DNA of 64,000 nucleotides from Thermococcus sp. JdFR-02 (GCA_002009975.1 MTLP01000012.1:124001-188000), one strand, 5' to 3'. Positions 32,657-41,449 are shown, counted from the first letter of the stretch. Numbers and translations are program-made. Notes: a model not told the origin generated them from the sequence alone.

Positions 32657-33219
32657 GCGAAGTTTTAAATGTCGAGCAAGTTCTTGAAAAGCTCAAAAAT
32701 ACTCTAGGAGATGCCATGCTTAGCTATGAGATTAGGGAATATACAATGGGAGTTAAAAGGCAAAGAAAGCTCTATGAAATATGGGCAGAAATAGACAAAG
32801 ATGCATTCAGAAAAGCTGTTGAGACAATTTTTGCCATTGATTACCCACATTTACACTTTATAACTGGAGAAGACACTGGTGGAGAAGTAATAAAGATGAT
32901 ATACTCATTTGGAATTTTCCACACACGTCCTTGGGGTGAAATAAGCATAACACTGAAGTTTGATCTTCCTAAGAGCAACCTTATACTTCCAACTATAACT
33001 GATCTCATGATGGGTGCTGAAACAAACGAGAGAGAAATCAGGGAAATGCTTGGAGTAGAATTCGATGGCTTAAAGAACAAGAGACATCTGTTCTTACCAG
33101 ATGATTGGCCAGAAGGCAAATATCCATGGAGGAGAGATGAATATGGAGTTGAAGATATGATTAAACACACCCACAAAAGCGTTAAGGAAATAAGGAAGGA
33201 GCGTGGTGAAAGTGGCTAA
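32653..33219 (+). CDS. mbhK: MbhK (NuoC-like hydrogenase subunit)
   Basis: 188 residues. The soluble alpha/beta domain has the NuoC features DYPHLHFITGEDTGGEVIKM and the C-terminal REMLGVEFDGLKNKRHLFLP, DDWPEGKYPWRRDEYG. It packs against the large subunit. Overlaps mbhJ by 4 bp and mbhL by up to 17 bp. Confidence 0.92.
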   Translation: MSEVLNVEQVLEKLKNTLGDAMLSYEIREYTMGVKRQRKLYEIWAEIDKDAFRKAVETIFAIDYPHLHFITGEDTGGEVIKMIYSFGIFHTRPWGEISITLKFDLPKSNLILPTITDLMMGAETNEREIREMLGVEFDGLKNKRHLFLPDDWPEGKYPWRRDEYGVEDMIKHTHKSVKEIRKERGESG

Positions 33220-34438
33220 AAGCACCTATTATATCCCTGTTGGTCCAATTCATCCAGCTTTAAAGGAGCCTATTAGAGTAGAAGCAGAAGTAGAGGGTGA
33301 GAAAATAGTAAAAGTTGATGTTAAGAGAGGTTTTGCTCACAGAGGAATAGAGTACATGGGCATGAAGAGGAATGCAATACAAACCCTCTACCTTTCAGAG
33401 AGAATCTGTGGAATATGTTCAATCTCTCACCCCTATGCCTTTGTAATAACAGCAGAAAAAGCTTTGGGAATTGAGGCTCCTCCAAGGGCTCAATATATTA
33501 GAACAATAATAGCAGAGCTTGAAAGAATTCACAGTCACATACTTTGGTTAGGGGTTATCGCTCACGAAATGGGTTTTGACACTCTGTTATTCTGGACATG
33601 GAAGGGAAGAGAGAAAGTTCTAGACTTACTCGAGTTCATAACAGGAAACAGAATAAACTATTCAATGTACATGATTGGGGGAGCTAGGAGGGACCTAAAA
33701 GAAAAGCACATTAGAGCAATAAAAGACGCTATAGACTATTATTGGAAGTTTACAGAACACATGAAAGAGATATTCCTCTCAGATCCAGTATATAAAGCGA
33801 GAACAAGAAATGTTGCAAAGGTTTCAAAGGATATTGCATTAAAGCTTAACCTTGTCGGACCAATTGCAAGGGCGGCTGGAATTAGAATGGATGTTAGACA
33901 GGATATGCCCTATGATGCCTATGCTGACATAGATGTCAGAGCAGTAGTTCCTCAGGATATAGTGGGAGAAGTGTATGGAGATGCTTATGACGTTACAATG
34001 GTTAGAATTTACGAGATAGAGCAAAGTTTGGACATAATTGAATACTGTGTTGACAATTTACCTGAAGGGAAAATCCTTGCAATTCCAAACTACGTAGCGC
34101 TTTTAGCTAAGATTAGAAGAACGAAGGGTGAAGCCATTGGTGCTCATGAAGCTCCAAGAGGAGAAGTAATTCACTACCTAAAATTTGACGGTAGAGACGG
34201 TCCAAGCGTTTGGAAGGTCATTGCTCCAAGCTACAATAACATAAACTCATGGGGACCATTGCTGATTGGCGCTGAAGTTGCTGATATTCCAATAGTAGTT
34301 GCTTACATTGACCCATGTATGTGTTGTAACGACAGAGTTGCAGTGGTTAAAACAAAGGATGGAAATGAACTTGGATATACTGAAATAAGAAAGAAATGTC
34401 TTGAAAAAACAGAAAAGATTAGGAGGGAGTTAAAATGA
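33203..34438 (+). CDS. mbhL: MbhL, [NiFe]-hydrogenase large (catalytic) subunit
   Basis: 411 residues. All four NiFe-binding cysteines are present: ERICGICSISHPYAF (CxxC, near residue 70) and DPCMCCNDR (first and last Cys, near residue 374). The group 4 form DPCxxCxxR is kept and about 34 residues follow it, presumably removed by a maturation protease. It reduces protons to H2 with electrons from MbhJ. The start is unsure: GTGs at 33203, 33206 and 33212 are possible, with GGAAGGAG upstream of the first two. Confidence 0.94.
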   Translation: MVKVAKSTYYIPVGPIHPALKEPIRVEAEVEGEKIVKVDVKRGFAHRGIEYMGMKRNAIQTLYLSERICGICSISHPYAFVITAEKALGIEAPPRAQYIRTIIAELERIHSHILWLGVIAHEMGFDTLLFWTWKGREKVLDLLEFITGNRINYSMYMIGGARRDLKEKHIRAIKDAIDYYWKFTEHMKEIFLSDPVYKARTRNVAKVSKDIALKLNLVGPIARAAGIRMDVRQDMPYDAYADIDVRAVVPQDIVGEVYGDAYDVTMVRIYEIEQSLDIIEYCVDNLPEGKILAIPNYVALLAKIRRTKGEAIGAHEAPRGEVIHYLKFDGRDGPSVWKVIAPSYNNINSWGPLLIGAEVADIPIVVAYIDPCMCCNDRVAVVKTKDGNELGYTEIRKKCLEKTEKIRRELK

Positions 34439-35400
34439 CTCCCGAGACAATATTTTATAGCGTTGCTTTTCCACTATTGGGAGTTTTCCTTGGACTTGTC
34501 TATAAGGGTATTGATAGGAGAATTTCCGCAAGGCTGACCTCAAGAATTGGTCCACCAATAAGACAGCCATTCTGGGATGTTGGAAAGCTTTTGCTCAAAG
34601 AAACCATAGTACCAAAAAATGCTATAGCTTGGCTCTTCAATGCAATGCCAATTTTGGCTTTTGCATCTTCACTAACCTTGCTCCTTTACATACCATTTGG
34701 TGTCTTAAAAGCTCCATTAGAGGGTTATGGAGACTTGGTAGTTATCCTATACTTACTGACCCTTCAATCATTGGCAATGGCAATTGGAGGTTTTGCCTCT
34801 GGAAGTCCATTTTCATCAGTTGGTGCTCAAAGAGAAATGGTTTTAATGATGAGCTATGAAATGCCCCTAGCCACTGTAATAGTTGGATTTGCCCTAATTT
34901 ACAGAAGCTTTTCACTAACGACGATTGCATCAACACCAGTTTGGAGCATTGTAAGCCCATTAGCAGCATTTGGTGTATTGTTGCTCTTTGTTGCTCTATT
35001 GACTGTAACACCAGCAGAACTCGCTAAGCTTCCTTTTGACATTGCAGAGGCTGAAACCGAAATAGCAGAAGGTATGCTCGCAGAGTACAGTGGAAGAAAC
35101 TTGGCTTTATTTTACCTCTCAGATGCGGTTAGAGGATTTGCAATGGCTGCAATAGAGGTTGTATTGTTCTTCCCATTCACACTAAGCTCAATCTTGGGGT
35201 TGAGCTTAACAGGGTTTGCTTTGTATGCAGTGGAAGCCTTATGGTTCCTGCTTAAGGTACTCATAATCTATCTACTTGCAGTGACTTTAGTGAGAACTTC
35301 ATTCGGGAGATTCAAGATAGATCAGGCTTCAAGGATATTCTGGGTGCATGTGAACCTAGTGGCTTTGCTTGGATTGGCATTGATCTGGGTGGGGGTGTGA
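34435..35400 (+). CDS. mbhM: MbhM (NuoH/HyfC-like membrane subunit)
   Basis: 321 residues, about eight helices. The NuoH-type segments RLTSRIGPPIRQPFWDVGKL and LPFDIAEAETEIAEGMLAEY (acidic quinone-chamber region), with LVRTSFGRFKIDQASRIFW near the end, are clear. It anchors the hydrogenase arm in the membrane. Overlaps mbhL by 4 bp. Confidence 0.95.
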   Translation: MTPETIFYSVAFPLLGVFLGLVYKGIDRRISARLTSRIGPPIRQPFWDVGKLLLKETIVPKNAIAWLFNAMPILAFASSLTLLLYIPFGVLKAPLEGYGDLVVILYLLTLQSLAMAIGGFASGSPFSSVGAQREMVLMMSYEMPLATVIVGFALIYRSFSLTTIASTPVWSIVSPLAAFGVLLLFVALLTVTPAELAKLPFDIAEAETEIAEGMLAEYSGRNLALFYLSDAVRGFAMAAIEVVLFFPFTLSSILGLSLTGFALYAVEALWFLLKVLIIYLLAVTLVRTSFGRFKIDQASRIFWVHVNLVALLGLALIWVGV

Positions 35401-35403
35401 AAA

Positions 35404-35862
35404 ATGCCAACTAAAGTAATGTTTTTAATCTTAAAGCAGCTCCTCGAAAAGCCTTTCACAAATCCTTTCCCAGTTAAGCACGCTCCTAAAAATGTCACCG
35501 AGCTAATCGAGAAGGTTCAAAAGGGTGAAGTACAGATAAATCCACCTGTTCCTGTTCCAGAAGGATTTAGGGGTAAACTCCACTATGATCCCGAGCGCTG
35601 TATTGGATGTAGGCTTTGTATAATGGTGTGTCCAGCAGATGCAATGGAGTGGGTTCCAGAGCTTAAGAAAATTAGGCATTACGTTTCACGCTGTATGTTC
35701 TGTGCCCTCTGTGTTGACGTATGTCCAGGTAAGAAGTTCCCAGGAGAAGAAAAAGCAGTTAAAGCATTAAGCATGAGTGAAGAGTTCCTCTTAGCAGATT
35801 ACGACAAGTACAGTGATAATTTAATCGAAGAGCCACCTGAAGCTAAGGAAAAAGGTATCTAG
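35404..35862 (+). CDS. mbhN: MbhN (NuoI-like two-cluster iron-sulfur subunit)
   Basis: 152 residues with two [4Fe-4S] motifs, CIGCRLCIMVCPAD and CMFCALCVDVCPGK. It is the likely entry point for electrons from reduced ferredoxin. It starts 3 bp after mbhM and ends the fourteen-gene operon. Confidence 0.94.
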   Translation: MPTKVMFLILKQLLEKPFTNPFPVKHAPKNVTELIEKVQKGEVQINPPVPVPEGFRGKLHYDPERCIGCRLCIMVCPADAMEWVPELKKIRHYVSRCMFCALCVDVCPGKKFPGEEKAVKALSMSEEFLLADYDKYSDNLIEEPPEAKEKGI

Positions 35863-35865
35863 CTT

Positions 35866-35885
35866 TACCTCTTCTTTTTATACTT
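35866..35885 (+). terminator. T-rich terminator-like stretch after mbhN
   Basis: CTCTTCTTTTTATACTTC follows the mbhN stop by a few bases. Oligo-T tracts end transcription in Thermococcales. The converging gene on the other strand makes a terminator expected here. Confidence 0.35.
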
Positions 35886-36068
35886 CTATCTTACAATCCA
35901 AATTGTCCAAACCATTAAGATGTAAGTTATTATTCCCAGAGCTATGTGAATTTTTATCCATGATTCTTTATTCTTCTTTGAGAGATAGATAAAAGCTCCG
36001 CTGAGCATTGTTAAGTTCATAAATGCAAAGGTTAAATAACCTAAGAGGTAGTGATCCAGTGTAACCAT
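35886..36068 (-). CDS. Small two-helix membrane protein
   Basis: 60 residues, two hydrophobic segments (LGYLTFAFMNLTMLSGAFIY and IHIALGIITYILMVWTIWIV) separated by SKKNKESWIK. The ATG at 36068 has GAGGTGAG 4 nt upstream, which sits within the last codons of the SagB-like gene. The pair is therefore an operon. The histidines in both helices (DHYLLGY and IHIALG) resemble small heme-binding four-helix proteins, but that is speculation. Confidence 0.72.
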   Translation of the reverse strand: MVTLDHYLLGYLTFAFMNLTMLSGAFIYLSKKNKESWIKIHIALGIITYILMVWTIWIVR

Positions 36069-36072
36069 TTTC

Positions 36073-36777
36073 TCACCTCGGGACACCTACTGGGAAGATA
36101 TACAAGGGTGTTCCATCAGTTTCGACTACTTTTGCCACTTCCTTGTCATAAAAAGCTCCAACAGCAACTGTTCCTAGGTTTAGAGCTGTAGCTTGTAGGT
36201 ATATGTTTTGTCCTATATGCCCAGCTTCTATGTGGACATATTGATAACCTCTTTCACCATAATATTTTGTTGTTCTCTCATAGAATGCAACTAAAACTAT
36301 ATCTATAGCGGCTTTTCCTACCCATTCTTGGTTTAAAGCAGCTTTTTGTAGCTCTTTTCTATAATCCCCTTCTTTTATCAATTCTAAGGTATGGTTAAAG
36401 GGATTGTAGTGATAAACGCCTGGTTTTAAACCCTGGACATTTCCAACTACAACATAGATTTCAAAGGGATACGTAGCTCCGGCACTTGGAGAAGCTCTAA
36501 ACTTCTTCTTTTTTTCTGTAATTCCCTGAGCAGCCCATAAGAGCTGGGAGAGTTGATCAAGTGTCAAAGGCTCATCTCTGTAGTATCTAATGCTCCTCCT
36601 CCTTGCTATTGCTTCCTCTACACTCATCTCTCCCTCATATCTTGGCTCAGGGAGTTGGACAATTTCGTCAGAATACTTTGGTAGAGTTTCTCTTTGTTCA
36701 AAAGATGGTTTGAATAATATCAAAAGTGAAGATATAAGCACCATTGCAACCACCAAGTAGGAAACTTTCCTATACAT
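36073..36777 (-). CDS. Membrane-anchored SagB/ThcOx-type nitroreductase-family dehydrogenase
   Basis: 234 residues. One N-terminal hydrophobic helix (VSYLVVAMVLISSLLILF) anchors the protein outside the cytoplasm. The FMN-binding fold follows: AIARRRSIRYYRDEPLTLDQLSQLLWAAQG, SPSAGATYPFEIYVVV, IEAGHIGQNIYLQATALNLG and YIFPVGVPR. SagB-type enzymes oxidise azolines to azoles in peptide toxins, but stand-alone forms are common in archaea with no known substrate; no cyclodehydratase is nearby. No ribosome site; a TATA element at 36794-36803 suggests a leaderless mRNA. Confidence 0.86.
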   Translation of the reverse strand: MYRKVSYLVVAMVLISSLLILFKPSFEQRETLPKYSDEIVQLPEPRYEGEMSVEEAIARRRSIRYYRDEPLTLDQLSQLLWAAQGITEKKKKFRASPSAGATYPFEIYVVVGNVQGLKPGVYHYNPFNHTLELIKEGDYRKELQKAALNQEWVGKAAIDIVLVAFYERTTKYYGERGYQYVHIEAGHIGQNIYLQATALNLGTVAVGAFYDKEVAKVVETDGTPLYIFPVGVPR

Positions 36778-36793
36778 ATTTCATGAATCTGTC

Positions 36794-36803
36794 TTCATTA
36801 TAT
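36794..36803 (-). promoter_or_regulatory. TATA box of the SagB-like gene
   Basis: Minus-strand TTTAAATATA is about 22 bp before the ATG at 36777, so the transcript should start at or near the start codon. Confidence 0.45.
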
Positions 36804-36885
36804 TTAAAGGCTCAGCTGACCGGTCGTCATCATCTTTCAGTTCAGGGAGTTCTCATCACAGCTTTAAAAATTAGGAAGATAGAGG

Positions 36886-38817
36886 TTAAAGCTTCTTGCC
36901 CATTAACAGACCTATTGCCAAACCAAAGAGTATTCCAAGGACAGCAATTGCCCCAATCACTTCCTTTGGGGCTTCTTCTTTAGTAATGGTTGGACAGGTT
37001 CTATTTCCTTCGATTTGATGTTGTGTTGTAGTTTGTGGTGATGTAGGAACTAAATCCGGGGTTTCTATTATTTTTGGAGATTGTTTGCCTAAGAAGATTG
37101 TTGCCGTTTCTTTTGCATATTGATAGAATATCATTGCAGTTTGGATATTCTCAATCCCCTTTTGCTTTTCATAGCTTTGAGCAAATTCATAATATGCCAT
37201 TCCCAATATTGGGTAAACCCCTTGTTTTTGAGCGGTTGCAATTGCTATCTCCGCATCTTTTTTCATTTGAGAAAGCTTGTTCATTAAAACAGTCTCGTTT
37301 TCTATTCCTAGAGTGTCTAAGATAATCTGGGCTTTGATACGAGCTTCCATAGCTGAGAACAGAGCAGCTGAATACTTCCCATCTTCATAATATTGTTCAC
37401 CTTTATTTAGCCCCTCTAAAAGACCTTGCATCAAGCTTTCTCCAAACATGGAAGTTATATATGTAACCACGAGCTTTGAGTTGTCGAGATACTCTCTTGA
37501 AGTGTCTTTAATAACTTCCCTGCTTATTTCCTCTCCAGTTGCATATTTTACTCCAAGTTTAGCCCAAAACTTTGCTGTTTGAATTCTTTCGTATGCATAA
37601 GCTGCATTGCTTACTGCATTCCAGTAATCTCCCTTGTAGTAACTGCTCCAGGCTTCTTTTAGAAGGGTTTTTGCCTGTTCAATTCTTTCTTCGCTTGCAG
37701 CAACAGCTTGAAGCATAGTAACTCCTTTAATGCTAAGATTTGAAACAAAGCTCTCTGTTTCCTTTATATCATTATCAACGATTTTAAAGAGGTTTTCAAC
37801 ATCGTTTTCATTTTTAATGTCTAAATACCAATCGACATGTCTGATAGCAATTCTAGCTTGGAAATCTTTGCTTAAAGCAGTGTAATACATCCCACTGTCC
37901 AATGCTCTTTTTGCATCATCTAATGTTTTTTTAGCATCATCGAGGGCTGCTTTTAGGTAAGAATAAGTTGTATAGCTTACATCGCTTTCTTTTAGTTTTT
38001 GCTCAACACTTTCATAGTACTTGGTAGTGTTTTCGTGATCCTTTATAGCATCTTCCTTTAGAAAGCTCGTGTCAATTTTAATGCTTTCTGGAGCTGTTGG
38101 TTTTTCAATTTTGTGACCTGTAAAGTAAAAGACAGCTTCATATATGTCTTTGACTTCCTTTACTTCTAAGCCCCATCTTTCCTTTGCGTATTCAACGACA
38201 TCTACTTTCTCAGTTTTACTTGTTATTTGGATTAAAGGTCCTACCTGTTTTTGCTCGGTGTGTTGAACAACTTGTATTCTTTGACCAGAAGGGATTAAAA
38301 AGAGCTTCGCTCCAACGCTATAAGCAGCGGAAGCTTTTTCCAAAATTCCTCCTACTGGACCTATCGTGCCATCTGGATTTATCATTCCGGTCATCATAAC
38401 ATCTTCCCTAAGTTTCCATCCTTTTAATGCGGCTATAATACCAACGGTCATTGTTCCTCCTGCGGAGGGTCCTCCAATTATTGGTGAATCCGCTCTAATT
38501 TGGATAAAGATGTCATATTTGTCCATATCAACTCCTAAAACTTGCCCTGCAACTTGTGCTGCTAATCTTGCTGAAGCCTGCATATCTAACTCCGCAAGGG
38601 GCCAAGTTTCTACATAAACGTGACCACTTCCAGGTGAGACTGTTATTATAAAATCTGTTGCAACACCTATTAGCTCTCCGCTTGATGTCTTTGAAACTGC
38701 AGGTGCTTTTATTGTAACGGTGTTCCCTTCACTTGGACATTGAGCTAATGTTAGAGGAGACAGAATTAGTACAATGAGCACGAACAAAAATGCCACGCTT
38801 TTTATCTCATTTTTCAC
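36886..38817 (-). CDS. Exported, membrane-anchored Lon-like (S16) serine protease
   Basis: About 643 residues. A signal peptide (SVAFLFVLIVLILSPLTLAQ) is followed by an S16 protease domain: Ser in SPIIGGPSAGGTMTVG and Lys in VGGILEKASAAYSVGAK form the Lon catalytic dyad. There is no AAA+ module. The rest (residues about 240-600) is helical with repeated KxxLEEA-like, TPR-type segments, and a C-terminal helix (VIGAIAVLGILFGLAIGLLM) precedes KK. The protease domain is thus outside the cell, held by the C-terminal anchor. The GTG at 38817 is placed by GGTGGTG; a TTG four codons earlier is less likely. Confidence 0.88.
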   Translation of the reverse strand: MKNEIKSVAFLFVLIVLILSPLTLAQCPSEGNTVTIKAPAVSKTSSGELIGVATDFIITVSPGSGHVYVETWPLAELDMQASARLAAQVAGQVLGVDMDKYDIFIQIRADSPIIGGPSAGGTMTVGIIAALKGWKLREDVMMTGMINPDGTIGPVGGILEKASAAYSVGAKLFLIPSGQRIQVVQHTEQKQVGPLIQITSKTEKVDVVEYAKERWGLEVKEVKDIYEAVFYFTGHKIEKPTAPESIKIDTSFLKEDAIKDHENTTKYYESVEQKLKESDVSYTTYSYLKAALDDAKKTLDDAKRALDSGMYYTALSKDFQARIAIRHVDWYLDIKNENDVENLFKIVDNDIKETESFVSNLSIKGVTMLQAVAASEERIEQAKTLLKEAWSSYYKGDYWNAVSNAAYAYERIQTAKFWAKLGVKYATGEEISREVIKDTSREYLDNSKLVVTYITSMFGESLMQGLLEGLNKGEQYYEDGKYSAALFSAMEARIKAQIILDTLGIENETVLMNKLSQMKKDAEIAIATAQKQGVYPILGMAYYEFAQSYEKQKGIENIQTAMIFYQYAKETATIFLGKQSPKIIETPDLVPTSPQTTTQHQIEGNRTCPTITKEEAPKEVIGAIAVLGILFGLAIGLLMGKKL

Positions 38818-38938
38818 TTTCACCACCAAATTTTCAAAAGGTTTTCTCTTTAATATCCCTTATGGTTCATGAATCTATATTTAGAGTTTTGAACCAATAT
38901 GTTTAATAACACCATGTTGAATTTGGTATGGGAAGGGT

Positions 38939-39481
38939 ATGGGGTTGTACTCATCTTTGATACGTAGAAAGTTCAGGAACATCGCTGGAAAAAGATATGA
39001 GCATGTTATAAGAGAGTATAGAGAGTTTTTATTAACCAAAGAGGAGATGGTTCTTCCAGAGATTAACTCTATTTTAATGCCTCTTGATAGATTTGTTAAG
39101 GAAATTCCCTTTGATGTCTATGATGTTTTATCCGCATATGATGCACGCGTTCTTTTGGTTTATATTATAGATTCACAGATTTTTCAGATAATTCGTCAAA
39201 CTCTTAACAAAGAAGCAAGTGAAGAGTTTAGGAAGAAGGAAGAAGAACAGGGGCTTAAAATTGTTAATAAAATTTCTAATGAATTAGAAAATTATGGAAT
39301 AAAGGTTCAGAGAAGGTTGTTCTTTGGAAATAAGAGCGAAGACATTATAAAGCTCGCTAAAGACCAAGATATGCTAGTTATATCAAAGGCTTATGGTTCT
39401 GAGATAACTAAAACTTCTCCTCTTAGTCCCATTGTTTTGAAGATCGTTCAGCATGTTTACATTCCAACTATAGTTTACTAA
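38939..39481 (+). CDS. USP-like domain protein (transporter-linked, N-terminally extended)
   Basis: 180 residues. After about 40 basic residues (RRKFRNIAGKRYEHVIREYR), an alpha/beta domain of the universal stress protein type follows (NSILMPLDRF, DARVLLVYIIDSQ, GNKSEDIIKLAKDQDMLVIS and HVYIPTIVY). The ATP-binding Gly cluster of USPs is replaced by KAYGSEITKTSPLSP, so nucleotide binding is doubtful. GGAAGGGT precedes the ATG. It is 12 bp upstream of an ion transporter gene that is followed by a second USP; the three appear to be one operon. Confidence 0.8.
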   Translation: MGLYSSLIRRKFRNIAGKRYEHVIREYREFLLTKEEMVLPEINSILMPLDRFVKEIPFDVYDVLSAYDARVLLVYIIDSQIFQIIRQTLNKEASEEFRKKEEEQGLKIVNKISNELENYGIKVQRRLFFGNKSEDIIKLAKDQDMLVISKAYGSEITKTSPLSPIVLKIVQHVYIPTIVY

Positions 39482-39493
39482 GGAGGGAAATGG

Positions 39494-40768
39494 ATGAACA
39501 TGGAGACAATAGCACTTGCAGTGTTTATCTTTACCTATGCTTTAATTGTTAGTGAAAGAATCCATAGGGCTGTTGCTGCAATGTTTGGAGCATCTATAGT
39601 TTTATTCTTGAAAATAGTCCCATGGGAACGAGTCTCATACTATCTTGATCTGGATACCATATTTCTGCTTATGGGTATGATGATTATAGTGAACACTGCA
39701 AGGAATAGCGGTCTCTTTGAGTATATAGCAATAAAAACTGCTAAATTTGCAAAGGGGAACCCAATTAGAGTTTTATTGCTTTTTTCTGTTGTAACAGCTC
39801 TTGTAAGTTCAGTTTTGGATAACGTTACTACAGTTCTCCTTTTAACTCCCATGCTCCTCTATATAAGCAAACTTATGGAGCTAAGCCCAATTCCATTCCT
39901 TTTATCGGAAATATTTGCTTCTAATATTGGTGGAACGGCAACTCTAATAGGTGATCCTCCAAACATCATGATTGGATCTGCCGCTAATTTAAGCTTTAAT
40001 GAGTTCTTAACCAACATGGGCTTAATTTCACTGCTTGATTTTATCTTAATGCTTGGAGTGATATATATGGTTTATAACAGGGCATTAAACGTTAGTTCAG
40101 ATAAAAGAAGGAGAATAATTAATAGTTTGGAAAGCTTAGACGAAAAAGCTGTGATTAAGGATATAGTCCTTTTCAAGAAGTCAGTTGCAACGATCATTCT
40201 TGTAGTGTCTCTATTTTTCGTCCATGACAAAATTGGTATAGAACCAGCGGTTGTAGCATTATTTGGTGCATCTTTGTTACTCCTTTGGAGTATGGAAAAT
40301 CCAGAAGGGATTTTAGAGAGAATAGAGTGGACGGCTTTGTTTTTCTTTGGAGGACTTTTTATAATTGTTGGAGGATTGGAGGAGACTGGAATAATAGCAG
40401 AAGTTGCTAAGTGGGTTATTGGACACATACACAGCCAAGGAGAAGCCTTATTGGTGATAACTTGGTTTTCAGCATTTAGTTCGGCTATAGTTGATAATAT
40501 ACCTTTAACTGCGGCAATGATACCATTAATAAAGCACATGGGTAATTCCTTAAATATATATCCCCTTTGGTGGGCTTTAAGTTTGGGAGCTTGTTTAGGA
40601 GGCAATGGAACAGCAATAGGAGCATCTGCAAACGTTGTTGTTATTGGTATTGCAGAGAGGGAAGGTATAAAGATAGGCTTTGGGGATTTTCTGAAAATGG
40701 GGATGGTGATAATGGTGTTAACGGTTGCGTTGGGTGTGGGAATATTATGGATTAGGTATGTAGGGTGA
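39494..40768 (+). CDS. ArsB/NhaD-superfamily ion transporter
   Basis: 424 residues, about 11-12 hydrophobic helices. The two inverted signature loops are clear: SNIGGTATLIGDPPNIMIGS near residue 150 and GACLGGNGTAIGASANVVVI near residue 370, together with SSVLDNVTTVLLLTPM and SAIVDNIPLTAAMIPL. These define the ion transporter superfamily containing NhaD Na+/H+ antiporters and ArsB; the substrate cannot be decided from sequence. GGAGGG lies 6 nt before the ATG. It is flanked by two USP-domain genes and overlaps the second one's ribosome site. Confidence 0.92.
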   Translation: MNMETIALAVFIFTYALIVSERIHRAVAAMFGASIVLFLKIVPWERVSYYLDLDTIFLLMGMMIIVNTARNSGLFEYIAIKTAKFAKGNPIRVLLLFSVVTALVSSVLDNVTTVLLLTPMLLYISKLMELSPIPFLLSEIFASNIGGTATLIGDPPNIMIGSAANLSFNEFLTNMGLISLLDFILMLGVIYMVYNRALNVSSDKRRRIINSLESLDEKAVIKDIVLFKKSVATIILVVSLFFVHDKIGIEPAVVALFGASLLLLWSMENPEGILERIEWTALFFFGGLFIIVGGLEETGIIAEVAKWVIGHIHSQGEALLVITWFSAFSSAIVDNIPLTAAMIPLIKHMGNSLNIYPLWWALSLGACLGGNGTAIGASANVVVIGIAEREGIKIGFGDFLKMGMVIMVLTVALGVGILWIRYVG

Positions 40769-40773
40769 GTGTG

Positions 40774-41223
40774 ATGAAAATTTTAGTTCTTATAGATGGT
40801 TCAAAATGGAGTCAAAAAGCGGCTCTGCATGCGATAACTGTTGCAAAGAAGAAGAACGCCAAGGTTATACTTTTTTCCGTGTTGGATAGAAGAGAAGCAA
40901 AAGCAATGGCATTTAATTTAAGTGCAAGGAGTGAAAGATTTGAAGAGATAAAGAACTATGAGGAGCAAATATGGAGGGAGATGAAAGAAGGTATTAATGA
41001 TTTACTTTCAGATCTTCTTGCTTTTTGCAAGAGGGAAGGTGTTAACTGCTCAACAAAGATTGTGAAAGGAAATGCCAAGGAAGAGATATTGAAAGAAGCT
41101 AACAGTGGAAAATACTCTTTAATTGTTATGGGCGCTTACGGTAAAAGCGGGAAAACGAGAATAGGTAGTCTTTTGGAAGAACTCGCTGGGCTTATAAAAC
41201 CTCCTCTTCTAATTGTCCGCTAG
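40774..41223 (+). CDS. Universal stress protein (UspA family)
   Basis: 149 residues. MKILVLIDGSKWSQKAALHA is the USP start, GNAKEEILKEANSGKYSLIV the middle strand, and MGAYGKSGKTRIGSLLEELA the nucleotide loop (GxxG-x6-GS, close to the ATP-binding type). The ATG at 40774 has GGTGAG 4 nt upstream, overlapping the transporter stop. Its last 32 bp overlap a convergent RAM-domain gene. It could be a regulatory subunit of the transporter. Confidence 0.9.
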   Translation: MKILVLIDGSKWSQKAALHAITVAKKKNAKVILFSVLDRREAKAMAFNLSARSERFEEIKNYEEQIWREMKEGINDLLSDLLAFCKREGVNCSTKIVKGNAKEEILKEANSGKYSLIVMGAYGKSGKTRIGSLLEELAGLIKPPLLIVR

Positions 41224-41449
41224 CTAGGACCTCCAAATACTTAATCTCCTTGACTCCACTAATTTTTTCTATCTCTTCTTTAAGCTCTTCCAGTCCTCTT
41301 CTTGATAATGGGATGAAAATCTTTCCCACAACGTCAAAGGGTCCAGTAACTACATAAGCTTCATCAAATCCAAGATCTTCTAACAGCTTTTTCTTTATCT
41401 CCTTTTCTTTTCCGGCTTCAGTTTTTATTAGGTAAATTGCAATTGGCAT
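41192..41449 (-). CDS. Stand-alone RAM (Lrp/AsnC ligand-binding) domain protein
   Basis: 85 residues. MPIAIYLIKTEAGKEKEIKK, EAYVVTGPFDVVGKIFIPLS and VKEIKYLEVL follow the RAM fold with no DNA-binding domain. It is the last gene of a three-gene operon after a double-HTH regulator and a membrane protein. The ATG at 41449 is chosen with GGGGAT nearby. The 3' end overlaps the convergent USP gene by 32 bp, an unusually long overlap. Confidence 0.8.
   Translation of the reverse strand: MPIAIYLIKTEAGKEKEIKKKLLEDLGFDEAYVVTGPFDVVGKIFIPLSRRGLEELKEEIEKISGVKEIKYLEVLASGQLEEEVL

Noticed and set aside
36073-36777. Peptide-toxin (thiazole/oxazole) biosynthesis cluster
   Set aside because: No YcaO-type cyclodehydratase, precursor peptide or exporter is adjacent to the SagB-like gene.
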